Below are positions 27,401 through 37,866 of a DNA stretch of 64,000 bases, one piece after another (positions within the stretch are counted from its first letter, which is position 1; each line of letters opens with the position of its first letter). Origin of the DNA: Apostichopus japonicus (lineage: Eukaryota > Echinodermata > Holothuroidea > Aspidochirotida > Stichopodidae). The notes beneath the pieces were generated by a model. That model made no database searches, was not told the DNA's origin, and worked only from the letters and a program-made list of their open reading frames with translations. A program made the translations under genes and the position numbers. The DNA is taken from positions 23,291,841 to 23,355,840 of the forward strand of contig NC_092575.1 in assembly GCF_037975245.1 (NCBI RefSeq). The letters run 5' to 3'.

Positions 27401-28420
27401 TTGGATTTCTTCTTTATCTATTTTGAACATCTTTTCACAGAAAATTTGTTGACTTCCGGAGTAAAAAAATAAATAAATTCACTAGCCCCCTGAAATTCTA
27501 CCAATGATATATATATATATATATATATACCACGAGACCAGAAGTAAACTAATTAAGTGATGATACGGACTCTGGTATGAAGGTGGGGTGATATTGTAGA
27601 TGAGGTATCTGATTAAGTTTGATGTGAGTCATGGCCACAGCTAAAAAATATATAATAACCACATTCCTAGTTCGTCTGACTGGTGAAACCATTTAATAAA
27701 TTTGAAAGGCGTGACACACGTTGTTAAAACCACTAGGGATAGCATAACCGCAAAGAAGGTAAAGAGATTGGCTGGTATTTATTTGAATAAAGCAAGACTG
27801 AGAATTTTGATGAATAAATATCATTGACCACAGTTTTCGAAGGAAAGTTATTTTGGGAGGTTACTCTGTTTAAGTGATTGGATACTTGAACTCAATATGA
27901 CTATAAGTTCTAGCAGAAAACCCAAACCCTTTTCCTGCTAAAACAGTCACACCTCTGACACCAGGAACATTTCATGATTAAATTAATTTCAATGGAAACG
28001 CTAAGGTGACCTTAAAACTGTAAGATCTCTTTTGTAAATATAGTATCAAGTTTCAACAAAATTAATTAAAATGTTCAGTTAATAAATTAAATCTAAAAAA
28101 TGATAAAAGCAACACTGTGCAGGCTGCAAAAGAAGAAAAAATGACTAGTTTTGAAATGTCATCGACAAAGCAGAATGTCATAATTTTTAGCATATTTTCA
28201 GCAAAATTATGAATTATCAATGAATTAATCTCGTCGCATTCACTTGAATATTGGTAACAAACTGATAAATAACGTCCGCATCAGAGAAGCATTAATTCAA
28301 TATTTGACAGCAAAATGATAAAGTGCAGCAAAATTGCGGTTGAATGTGCGTATATGTACTCCAAATATAACTAAATTAAATTTTAGAAATTTGGTAAATG
28401 GTAATTCATAATAATTCATA
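24443..28420. other. intergenic, no supported gene
   Basis: Apart from the element at 25,791-26,213, I see no gene. A 158-codon open frame at 26,652-27,128 (+) runs through a C-homopolymer and has no family resemblance. It includes a perfect Pol III B-box-like GGTTCGAATCC at 26,827-26,837 within a GC-richer island of about 100 bp, possibly an old SINE. A short (TA)n lies at 27,507-27,529. Confidence 0.6.
25791..26213 (+). mobile_element. hAT-like miniature element, family 2
   Basis: The left end reads CAATGGCGTCGCCAG and the right end CTGGCAACCGCACTG, an imperfect inverted repeat (11 of 15 positions). The flanks AGCAAGGA (25,783-25,790) and ATCAAGGG (26,214-26,221) agree at 6 of 8 positions, consistent with an aged 8 bp target duplication. 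The interior has two cytosine runs near 26,030 and 26,145 and no transposase. Identification is weaker than for copies A and B because both the ends and the duplication have decayed. Confidence 0.6.
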
Positions 28421-28726
28421 ATGAACATCTCGATTATGGAACAAATAAAACCCTCACTTCCACTGGAAGCACAGATCCTGAGGCAACAACTAATTTTTTT
28501 CGGTCATATCATGCGTGCTGACGACTCTCTGGAAAAATCATTAATGGTGGGAATGGGTGATGGATCACGAAAGAGGGGCAGGCCACGAGCACGATGGATG
28601 GATGGTGTCAAGCAGGCGACTGGGCTGACTATGGATGGACTGCGATGGGCAACCAGGAGCCGGAAGGATTGGAGGATGAAAGTCATGGTCATCACCAGGG
28701 GTGTCGGACTCGACGGCACAAGGTGA
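28421..28726 (+). pseudogene. non-LTR retrotransposon fragment (C-terminal end of reverse transcriptase ORF)
   Basis: The 101-codon frame carries the run typical of the C-terminal tail of invertebrate and vertebrate LINE-encoded endonuclease-reverse transcriptases: FFGHIMR, then LEKSLMVG, then RKRGRPRARWMDGVKQATGL, then WR and a closing GLDGTR. This tail follows the polymerase thumb, and the catalytic domains are absent, so it is a 5'-truncated dead copy. The frame is intact to its stop, right after which the sequence ends in AAGGTGACAAGGTG. AATTCAT occurs just before (about 28,412) and just after (about 28,733), a candidate target duplication. The LINE clade cannot be assigned from this tail. 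Confidence 0.82.
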
Positions 28727-29552
28727 CAAGGTGAATTCATCAATTTATTAAACTCCCAACCCAGGACACTAACATCGTTTAGATGTAGAACATATATATT
28801 TTGTTTATAAAACATAGATCGATGCTGTTCCACAAAATTTAGAGAACATAAAATCAAGGGTATAATAAATGTCAATGTTTTATTATATTAAAAGTCCAAC
28901 ATTGTTACTCATGAAATAAAAAAGTATTCATATGAATTGCGATCCTCGACAAAGTGCTTCGAGGAGTCACAGTGTCAGTGACTGGCCTTAATTAATTAAT
29001 TACCTATGACGGTGTGTGATGTAACGCGATAAGTTCTTTGGTATAAACATAACAGTATACGATGACGGATATACTCGCGCGATATCTCTCTCTCTCATTT
29101 AAGGGTGGGGGGGGGGGGGGAGGTAAGTGACTTTTTTTAATTTAAAATCTGTATAAACATACTCTTTCAATATGTAGAGAAAGATATATTGAAAGCAATA
29201 AACACTTGAGATGATTTGTAAACATGTTAAGCCATTGTGTGATAAGGGTAATCCTTGCAAGTCTGATGGCTTTGGCGTCAAGAGCTCACAAAGAAATACC
29301 AAAGAATTCGACGATAAAACAGGGACATTTAAAGCTTGTTATGTAAAGAGAGAAAAATTAGTGATTGCTGCTTTATCATGTACTAGGCTGACGATAAGAA
29401 AGCTATGGTACGCGCCTGAAAAAAATTGCAAAAAAGAAAAATCCTTGGGGTCACGTGATTTTTTTTCAGACCTCGGAAGATTTATGTACAGTTTTCATAG
29501 CTTCCGACGGATAACCGGCGATTAATCTAAGGTATTTTAAAAACAACAAGTA

Positions 29553-29561
29553 CATATATAC

Positions 29562-29608
<47 letters not shown>

Positions 29609-29678
29609 CATATATATATATATACATATATATATGTATATATATATATATAAACTATATATATATATATATATAAAC

Positions 29679-29710
<32 letters not shown>

Positions 29711-29737
29711 ATATAAAACTAGACTGGACTATATACA

Positions 29738-29813
<76 letters not shown>

Positions 29814-29835
29814 TATATATATATATATATATAGT
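29553..29835. repeat. complex (TA)n region with flanking inverted repeat
   Basis: TA arrays are interrupted by TATAAACTATA three times and by several ATACATAT blocks. The right-hand part is bracketed by an inverted repeat: AAAACTAGACTGGACTATAT at 29,715 and its complement TATAGTCCAGGCTAGTTTT ending at 29,848, with one mismatch in about 20 bases. Confidence 0.85.
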
Positions 29836-32742
29836 CCAGGCTAGTTTTCAGTAATGTATTCTGATCACCGATTCTGAGGGGTGGGGATCTGGCGGGTCGT
29901 GGGTGGTGTAATGATAGAAGATCCTGCAAACCGCTGTACTAGACTGCAACAAACTCAGAGTCTCTTTATTCTTCAGTCTTGACTACAACCAAATGTTCGA
30001 AAATCTTCCATTTGTGCTTCGTTTTTTGCAATAAACTTCTTAAAAAGGTATTTTTGATTTATTAAGTGGTGTCGAATAAAGACTAACTAAGGCTGTAACA
30101 GTAAGCATTCCCTTTGAACACAATACATCAAAAGGATTTTTGAGTATAAATGTGTATAACAAGGAAGCTACTCCCGCGCTTTTTTCGTTACCAAGGTAGC
30201 GTGATATATGGTTTATATTGGGATGAGTACATTAAGCAATGAAATTTTACGTCATACTTGTTTCAGTGATGCATTGAAAACCACTCAACAACTTAAAAAT
30301 GTATCAAAGTATAGTCTCACTGGTGAAGTCCGTGTTACTTAAATTAAAAATGTCACTCGAGCGATGAAAAAGTAGTGGGTTGCATTTTTGTGGAATAGTA
30401 GAGGCGAAGGAAGATTCTATAATGAAGGCGGCTGGCACTGGAATCACCGAAGCCGACTACTATGGTGGAGATTAAATCCCCAACCCCCAACCCTCAGAAT
30501 AAAAAAAAAATGACAAATTTATATGTCAAATGGTGCGTACTAAAACATGCCGGTACCCATAGTATGGTGGTCCAATTCATCCCCGCCTGAATGCGGAAAT
30601 TCCCCCGACTGAAGCTTTCTCCCCCCTCCCCCAACCCCCACCCATCGACTGATGATCGGAGGTGCGGGTGATGCACGAAAAACAAGAATACCGGGGAATA
30701 ACATCTTCTTCTCTCGTTGTTTTCTGATCAGATTATATGTTATGCCAACCCTAACGTGAAGCTTGGAACTATCCTTTAAATACCATAGCTTCCATTAAAC
30801 ATTTTGATGATAGAATTACTGCTTAGGCGCTATATCTGTCATTTTTTTTTTAACTTTTTCTGTCTCAGATATTAAACAAATATGCTTTCAGTTATTTAAA
30901 TAGTTCATCCATGATTTATTGGCTTTTATTAATAAGCAACGGTTATTAATCTTGCTATTATCAAATCCAGAATTAGAAAGAGTGAAATTTCAAGAGGTTT
31001 CGATACGCTGCCTATAAAATTAAAACAAAATATACATTCATTTACGTCACAGAATATTTCAACCTATTCAGAGAACGTGCGTATATCGTAAACCTTACTT
31101 AAAGCAGCATACCACAAGTAAAACATAAACCATGTTTCTTTTCATTACTAAATATCTTTGACATATCAACCGTGTCCGTACGTTAAAGATGTTATGTCGT
31201 CCCAGAGGAATCTAACAATATTGTATGCCGGGGTTTGCATAACATTACCTCTTCTTCTGATGTACGATAGTAGTTAATACTTTGATATTACCCCCCCCCC
31301 CCCCCCTCCGACTCCACTCCACTTCAATAAAAAACACAGCACAGTGACGATAAGAACTAGTTTGGAAAACGACGTACGTGGAAAATATGGCGTCATCGTT
31401 TTTAGCAATATAAACTGCCGATTCAGCAATAAAACTACCGATTCATCATCTACAAAAATCTAGTTTTTCATTACAATCAATACAATTGTCCCGCACGAAC
31501 ATTTTCGATTATCTACCAATGTTGTCCAATGAGGATGCAGTAAACCTTGTCACTTGGGGAAGAGGGCGCTCGTCCCGAATTGTACTTGCAATTTAGCCAT
31601 TTCGCTGTGGACATTGAGCTGTGCAATGTTTTGTGGCCATATAGCATGCGTCTTATGGGGAATTATAAATAAACGTATACATTAATATAGGTGTTTGTAA
31701 ATACATCACATGTCTATTCAATTTTAGACATGCCACACAATGGCAAAATTCATGTGGTTAAGTCTTGGCGGGGAGGGAGACGCTATTTTAAAAACGCTTT
31801 CTTTTTTGAAACAATCTTGCTCGTGATGAATCGACTGCATGGTTGTATATTTTAAGTGTATCCTAGGGCGTATTTCCTAAAATAAAATGAAGATTTATTC
31901 AACTGTGCCAACAAAAAACAGGTTGGCTTTGTGGAAAGGAGGACGATCGATGCGTCAACAGCAAACCACAGAGATATAAAATTGAAAAAATAATAATTCC
32001 CCCTTCATCACCCTTATTCTCTCGAATCTATTTCTTATGCAAATTTCCTTCTGAATCTTGCGAAATGAATACATAACATTATTTTAAAACTTGACTAGGG
32101 AGATTGTAGACAAATTACTCTTATGTGACACCTCAAGGTCCTCTAATTCCATTTTTGTTTTGTGTAAGAAATGTGAAAATTCACGAAACAGGACAAAGAT
32201 ATATCTTTGCCTTAATTTACAACATAAAGTAAAAGCTTCTGATCCTTAAACTTAGCATTAACTTTTCTGCGAGGAATCTCTTTATGCAAATAATTCACAG
32301 TCTGGAAAGGTGATAGTCAATTCCATTCACGAGGCTCATTTAACAGGCATTACATTAGCCCCTTTTCTTAACATTCTCCGTCATGTTATTCCATTAATCA
32401 AGTGGTTTAGTACTCTATTTTGCTTTATTCAAATAGAACAAACACAGAAATTGACATTTCTAAGAATGTGATTTTGAATTTCATAGAAAATCAACCGCGT
32501 TTATGATATCCAGTTTAAATCCAGAATATTGTCCCGCTACACCTTGATTTATATATAGCAGTACCAAAAAAGTGGAACATCTAATTTCGCTGTCCGCTTA
32601 GCAATACATTCTTTACCATTAGTAAAGCATATCAGTCTGGAACGACTCTCAGTTTCACATGCATGAACGCTGTTCTGTGAGAATCTTCATTATATAATGA
32701 CATAACATATGCCAGTTAGAAACAACTCTTGCAGTAACCACC

Positions 32743-32946
32743 CAGTTGGCACAATTTTTTCCTATACTGATAGTGTTATGCCCTGCTTCAGAGCACTCGT
32801 ATTGTCAGTACGAGCAGTATGAATATCATGTTTCTATCAGATCAAGGTAAGGAACTGTTTGAACTGACAATACCAGTGCTTTGAGAGCATGATGTTAGAG
32901 TACTGTTTTAGAGAGGTATTAGCATTATAGGAAAATGTCCCAACTG
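32743..32946. mobile_element. near-palindromic foldback miniature element
   Basis: The unit starts CAGTTGGCACA..TTTTTCCTATA and ends TATAGGAAAATGTCCCAACTG, imperfect inverted ends. The inner part continues the symmetry: AGAGCACTCGTATTGTCAGT pairs with ACTGACAATACCAGTGCTTT further right. Most of the 204 bp could therefore fold into a single long hairpin with a short loop around 32,810-32,870. There is no coding capacity. No clean target duplication was seen. Confidence 0.7.
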
Positions 32947-34973
32947 GCTGTGGTAACTTCTGTCACCAACGTACATGAAGCACTGGGTCCCATTGGATCG
33001 ATATGATTAGCTCAAGAAGCTAATCTGCTATGTATAAGGACTCGTATATATGTCTCTCCGCTTCTCCGAGTTGTAGCAGGCCTTTAAATAACATGTCTAC
33101 GTAACCGAGGCTAATACGAAAGACGACGACGACGAAAATATCACAACGGGAGGCCAGACTACGGAATGCCAAACGCGAGATCGTGCCATGAGCGGTATCT
33201 TTGTACGTGACTTTGATTAACGAACACATACATAGGCACACGATGAAATTAGCAATGAAGTTGATACACCAGCTGACTTAAAGTATATACGTTCTCTCTC
33301 GTTTTTATTTTCTTTCTTTCTTTCTTTCTTCTTTGGCTAAGATTCATATCGTGAACGTTGTCATGAAATAAGTTAAGAAGGCGATGGGTTTTGCTTGGCT
33401 ATCGGCTTTGTGACAATTTTTCCGCTAAACAAAATACGTTAAAATACAATACTTTCAATTAGGCCTAGGAACAACTGTCGTCAACGAAACTTAAGAACTC
33501 TCTTACTCGTTCTTTCTTTCTTGGAGTCGATCTTACTAAGAGACTAATGAATATATCCGTTAAATGCAATTGATATTGTTACTCAGACAGTTTTTTTTAT
33601 TATATTAATACCCATCCCATACACACACAAAAATAGACAAAGTATTAAAGAGTTAGATTTGTTTTCCTCATTATTCATGAATACAATGAATGGAAGTTGA
33701 CACATTCGAGCTTATGTGCATCGTCGTTATGTGATTATAGTATAGAGTTGTGAGCTATCGAGAATTTTAACCGAAACCCCTCACAAATAGATGCAATAAT
33801 GTAGCCTATCGTACAATGTTTGTATCCCATCCCATCAACACTAGAAAGACAGTTTCGCGGAAGTGGTATATAAAGAAAATCATTGATTCCACGGTGAGTA
33901 TTTGTTACTATTTAGAAATATTGATGACAAATAATTATCCAGGTATATAGTACCAAGATGTTTAATAACTGCGGTAAGAATCATTTTGCGAATAAGCAAT
34001 CAAATGATAGCCTACTTTAACTTAGCTTTGAGTGAAAATTACATATTCCTCCTCCATGGCACATGTATTGTTCATAGCAATAAACACACAGACGTTTTTA
34101 CAAAGGTAAACGATGATATTAATAACGGCTTCTTTTCAAGCAGTTTTTATTTCATATTTGCTTGCAAACTTTTTTGATTATTTTCTGAACGGAAACCTTA
34201 CTGCAGAGGCAACAACACCGTCGGTACCATTAAGTCTCACTGGACACATATATCATCTACAAATAATTACAGAACATAGGAAACGTACATGGATTGTACG
34301 TAAGTACAATGTTTACATGTGCCAGAAATACGAACTTTGCAGTATGTCGAATTCTTGTGCACAAAGCCAACCGAATCTGACCAACGAAGCTTGAAAAATA
34401 CCAGGTAATTGGACAAAAACCGATCGACAGCGCTGTTGTGAGATGGTAGGATTTAATAAGATTCTTTAGTAAGTATTCGGTGATTCTTATGTTGTTTAGA
34501 TGTTCATTTTCACTCTATAAATAGCACCCAACATATCCACATCTATGGTAGGAAATATCCATAGCTAATGCTCTCCTTTGTGAATTGCATAGGAGTAGGA
34601 AGTGCAGTGTCCTTTTGTTCATGTCAAAACACTTTCTCTAGGAAATATCCTTACAATAATTTTGCCTATCTGTGATAATAATTAAGGAGCTAATTAGAAG
34701 AGAGATTCCTTCTTTCTTTTGCGGTATAAATGAAAAAGGTATCAAATTATGTCACATGTCTTCCCCCACCTCACCCCTTCCCCCTCACCTTCTATCTTCA
34801 GTCGGGAGAAATGGTGCAGTCAGGGGATTTTTGGTTTTCAGAGGAGGAAATGGACTACTAATACGGGTGTACCCCCCCCTCCCCCCCCCCCACCCAACTA
34901 AAAACACACACCTTGCCCTATTTAGTAGCTAGAAAAAACTTGCTCTTTCCAGTTTTTCAACATAAAAAACAAA

Positions 34974-35036
34974 TCTAACATGGTCTGGTTGTTATGACTC
35001 GACGCTTTCATCGACGGATCACTTCCCGGTATGGAA
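34974..35036 (+). pseudogene. tRNA-Glu-like pseudogene, copy 1 (highly decayed)
   Basis: ATGGTCTGGTTGTTATGACT and GACGCTTTCATCGACG resemble the D arm and anticodon arm of tRNA-Glu, and the end CTTCCCGGTATGGAA matches the 3' end of the intact gene at 35,732. The loop position would read TTC. The T arm is shortened and lacks the GTTCGA box, so it should not be functional. Confidence 0.55.
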
Positions 35037-35263
35037 AAAATATGTGCATTTTATTTTGTCAGCGTCGCCACCTTGTTAGGCTAGTGTTGATTTTAGGTGT
35101 ATGAAACTTTTAGTTATCATAAAAGTGTTCCTCATATTGAGTTACAAACTATATCAGGCTATTTAGATAAACATCATCAATACTTTTAAACCTTTCATAC
35201 ACCAAACATTTGACAGTAAAAGTGTACTTTTTCATTACAGCTTTTCATGCATAAAGTATCAAA

Positions 35264-35341
35264 CTCAATGTGGTCTATAGTGGTTATAAGATTCGGCGTT
35301 TTCACAGCCTCGGTCATGGTTCGATTCCCCGGTATGGGAAA
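35264..35341 (+). pseudogene. tRNA-Glu(TTC)-like pseudogene, copy 2
   Basis: GTGGTCTATAGTGGTTATAA matches the D-arm/A-box region. GATTCGGCGTTTTCACAG carries a TTC anticodon, and GGTTCGATTCCCCGGTATGGG is an intact B-box and 3' arm. Acceptor and anticodon stems no longer pair well and extra bases are inserted. It shares GTATCAAA just upstream with the intact gene, suggesting tandem duplication. Confidence 0.7.
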
Positions 35342-35731
35342 TGATAGTGTAATTAATGTTTAATTGCTGAGCAAAAAAAAGGTTCTATTGACTAACTCAG
35401 GTAGAACTATTTTACAAGATGGTCCTTCAAACAGCATTCTTGTTGAATCAAACCAAAGAAGGCTCTTTTAGAAGTATATGAATTGTGGAAATGGTAGGTT
35501 TATTTCCCTTCATTTCTGGGCGGGAAAATGTTTCCTGGATTATTTTTGAGTAGCTCAGATTGAAATGTTGAGCAACGTGTTGTTCCTAATAGCGTTACTG
35601 TTTGAATCAATCCAAAGGAGTCGCTTTTGAAAGGTACTAAGAATATATTTGTTAGTAAAGTATTTACCGTAATTAATAATAATGAGATTGTTTGTTTCTT
35701 TAAGGCATACAAAACACACGAACGTATCAAA

Positions 35732-35803
35732 TCCCATATGGTCTAGTGGCTAGGATTCGGCGCTCTCACCGCCGCGGCCCGGGTTCGATTCCCGGTATGG
35801 AAA
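35732..35803 (+). tRNA. tRNA-Glu (anticodon CTC)
   Basis: The 72-base cloverleaf has a D arm GGTCTAGTGGCTAGGATTC (A box) and an anticodon arm GGCGCTCTCACCGCC with CTC at the expected loop positions. The T arm is CCGGGTTCGATTCCCGG (perfect B box). The 7 bp acceptor stem TCCCATA/TATGGAA has one C-A mismatch at its second pair. The discriminator is A and no CCA is encoded, as usual in animals. A T7 run at 35,818-35,824 is a suitable RNA polymerase III terminator. It would charge glutamate and read GAG codons. The stem mismatch leaves a small chance that this is a recent pseudogene. Confidence 0.9.
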
Positions 35804-36512
35804 TTATATGATTATTATTTTTTTCTTTTTCCTGAGAAATGAAAATATCGCTAAAACTAACTGAAATTGCGCATACTGTACATGTGTTCACATTATCGTA
35901 GGCCCACTTTAAGTTAGGAAGTGGAAATTGCAGGGGGGAGCTACAATGACTCTCTAGTTTGAATGCTTAAATATGCCCTAACAGTGGTGAGTTTCCATGG
36001 GTAATGGAGCCTCAGGTTTAATTTCGCTTTGGCTTTTGGGTCGGTGTTGGTTGGGGTTTACTAAATGTACTAAATGAGTAGAAGAGTTACTTGATACATG
36101 TTTAGGAGTTAATGTTTGCCAGCCTGTCTATAGGAATACAACAAACCATTCTGTTTCCACAAAGGTATAAACGTACGCAAGCGAAAAGGGTTATGAACGA
36201 AAGGGTTTGCCATAGTAAAAGCTATAATCAAGGTCTTCATGAGAACCATATGATCTCTGTACTTTAATGAGAATTGAGGTTGTCTGTTGTCTGTTGTAAT
36301 GTATCCTGAATATGTTGCCTCCACATTCTCCAGAGATACATTTGGCATTGATAAAGTCCCCCTCCCATCACCCTGAACTTACAGGTAATAACGATTCTAT
36401 AGGAATACTCAATGATTACTGAGTTTGTATATGTATTGTCAATAAAATAGAGTGAATATGTACATTTCTTTGAAAAGCCAGATAGTTCATCAGCTCTCAG
36501 TTTTTCCTTAAC
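35804..36512. other. spacer between tRNA-Glu and the 3' end of the DED/ZU5 gene
   Basis: This stretch is ordinary AT-rich sequence; I see no gene in it. A 79-codon minus-strand frame at 36,109-36,348 has no recognisable domain. Confidence 0.55.
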
Positions 36513-36518
36513 TTTATT
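36513..36518 (-). promoter_or_regulatory. candidate polyadenylation signal AATAAA for the DED/ZU5 gene
   Basis: TTTATT on the plus strand reads AATAAA on the minus strand, about 1.05 kb downstream of the stop codon at 37,565. It would give a 3' untranslated region of about 1 kb. I saw no closer canonical hexamer, but a variant signal nearer the stop is possible. Confidence 0.35.
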
Positions 36519-37564
36519 ATACTTCTATGCATACATGATATAGATACTATGAAGAAAAAAACTAAAACATTTCCAGCTCAAATGCCATGATGACATTCAT
36601 TCTGTTAATTCCAATGCATTCACAAGTTCCTATGATCAACTTTGACAAATTCATATCTTTCCACAAAAAACCAAAGTTATGAGGATGTGGTTTGACCAAA
36701 GTAAAGCAGTCAATTTCCAAGAATTGTTTTGAGCCACCAGAATATACCTTAAACTTAGCCAATCTTAATGGGAATTACTAAACATCATCTTTAAGTAACA
36801 GGTTGATCTACAAACTGACACATCACTCAAATGTTATCCACATTATCAAATAGCAAAGAAATTTGAAAAAGGTGTCTAGAAGATTGGACACTTTTGCACT
36901 TCTTAAAACACCATGTTCACAAAATTTGCCAGGTTTCAACATCGGTTGACCTCAATTGACATTCAGACCCCCATAAAACAAAACTGTTGGAGATTCTAAG
37001 AACACTGCATCTTTCATATAAATCCTCTGTCAAAGTTACTATTGTTCTGATATAGAACTTAAGCGATTTCACATTTTGCTATCTGCTGAACTTACATGAC
37101 CTTTGAGTGCCATCAAAACAATCACAACCTTGTACTCACAATAGGGAAGCTATACATCCATAGAATCAGGTCTTTTAAAATTAATACTGCTGTTGAGATG
37201 TTATGTTGACAAAGTAGGACGACATACACACACACACATATGTTGACATGACTGCATATGTTACTTGTAATTGTTTACCTAAAATGCAAGTATATCAATA
37301 TGGACATAGTCACATAGAGTACTGTATATACATAACCATGTTAGACAGGGAGGAGAATATTTCATGTAACTCCTACAGGTGTAATTAAACTTATAGTCCT
37401 GTTGTTATAAGCTCTCACTGTAAATAACTGTTTGTACAAAAATGTCTCACCAACTTCCTTACCCGCTCTCAAGTGAATAAATTCTTGGGTACAGCACCAC
37501 TGGTGATATGATGTTTGTATTCATCATTATTTGCTTACAATAACCCACAATATGATTTCAGTCA
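36519..37564 (-). other. probable 3' untranslated region or downstream flank of the DED/ZU5 gene
   Basis: No domain-bearing frame is present. It contains two decayed units of the TGACCT-type repeat (around 36,940-36,975 and 37,085-37,110) and a short (CA)n at about 37,225. A 66-codon minus frame at 36,562-36,762 is not recognised. Confidence 0.4.
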
Positions 37565-37866
37565 TTATTCTTGGCACAGTGTAGCTTCAACTACATGATT
37601 TTTACTTCTGAATTCTCTGACAAGTTTCGCACATATTTCATTTCCTTGTTCTGTTAAGGCATTTTCCAATTTTGTGATGTTTGTGGGAGATATCAGTGAA
37701 TTTTTGGTCAGCTTCTCTAACAACAGAGTTCCTGGTGTGTTTAGCTTCTTGATATCAGTAATTCCTTCCTCAGAAAGTTGGAAAATATTTGCCAGCAGGG
37801 TAGATTGGTCTACATCAAGATGTTCTGATAAGTTCTGCTTTAGCAGATCAAAAGATTTGATGATGG
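37565..37866 (-). CDS. exon 18: DED-like domain 3 and stop codon
   Basis: The exon is 302 nt with acceptor AACCTCACAG, phase 1 in, and ends in TAA at 37,567-37,565. The death-fold pattern reads SFDLLKQNLSEHL, STLLANIFQLSEEGI, TPGTLLLEKLTKNSLISPTN and LENALTEQGNEICAKLVREF. A short tail closes the protein (VVEATLCQE). It is equivalent to exon 11 and is where one expects the C-terminal death-fold domain of a ZU5-UPA protein such as UNC5 or PIDD. Confidence 0.82.

Larger units (their letters stand above)
28730..34970. other. intergenic, no supported gene
   Basis: No protein gene is supported. Named contents are the AT-rich palindrome near 29,715-29,848, the hairpin element at 32,743-32,946, a G14 run at about 29,107, a C16 run at about 31,291, C-runs at about 34,870-34,890, and a CTTT microsatellite at about 33,310-33,330. 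Two plus-strand frames at about 33,986-34,394 are open for 63 and 93 codons without a recognisable domain. Confidence 0.6.
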
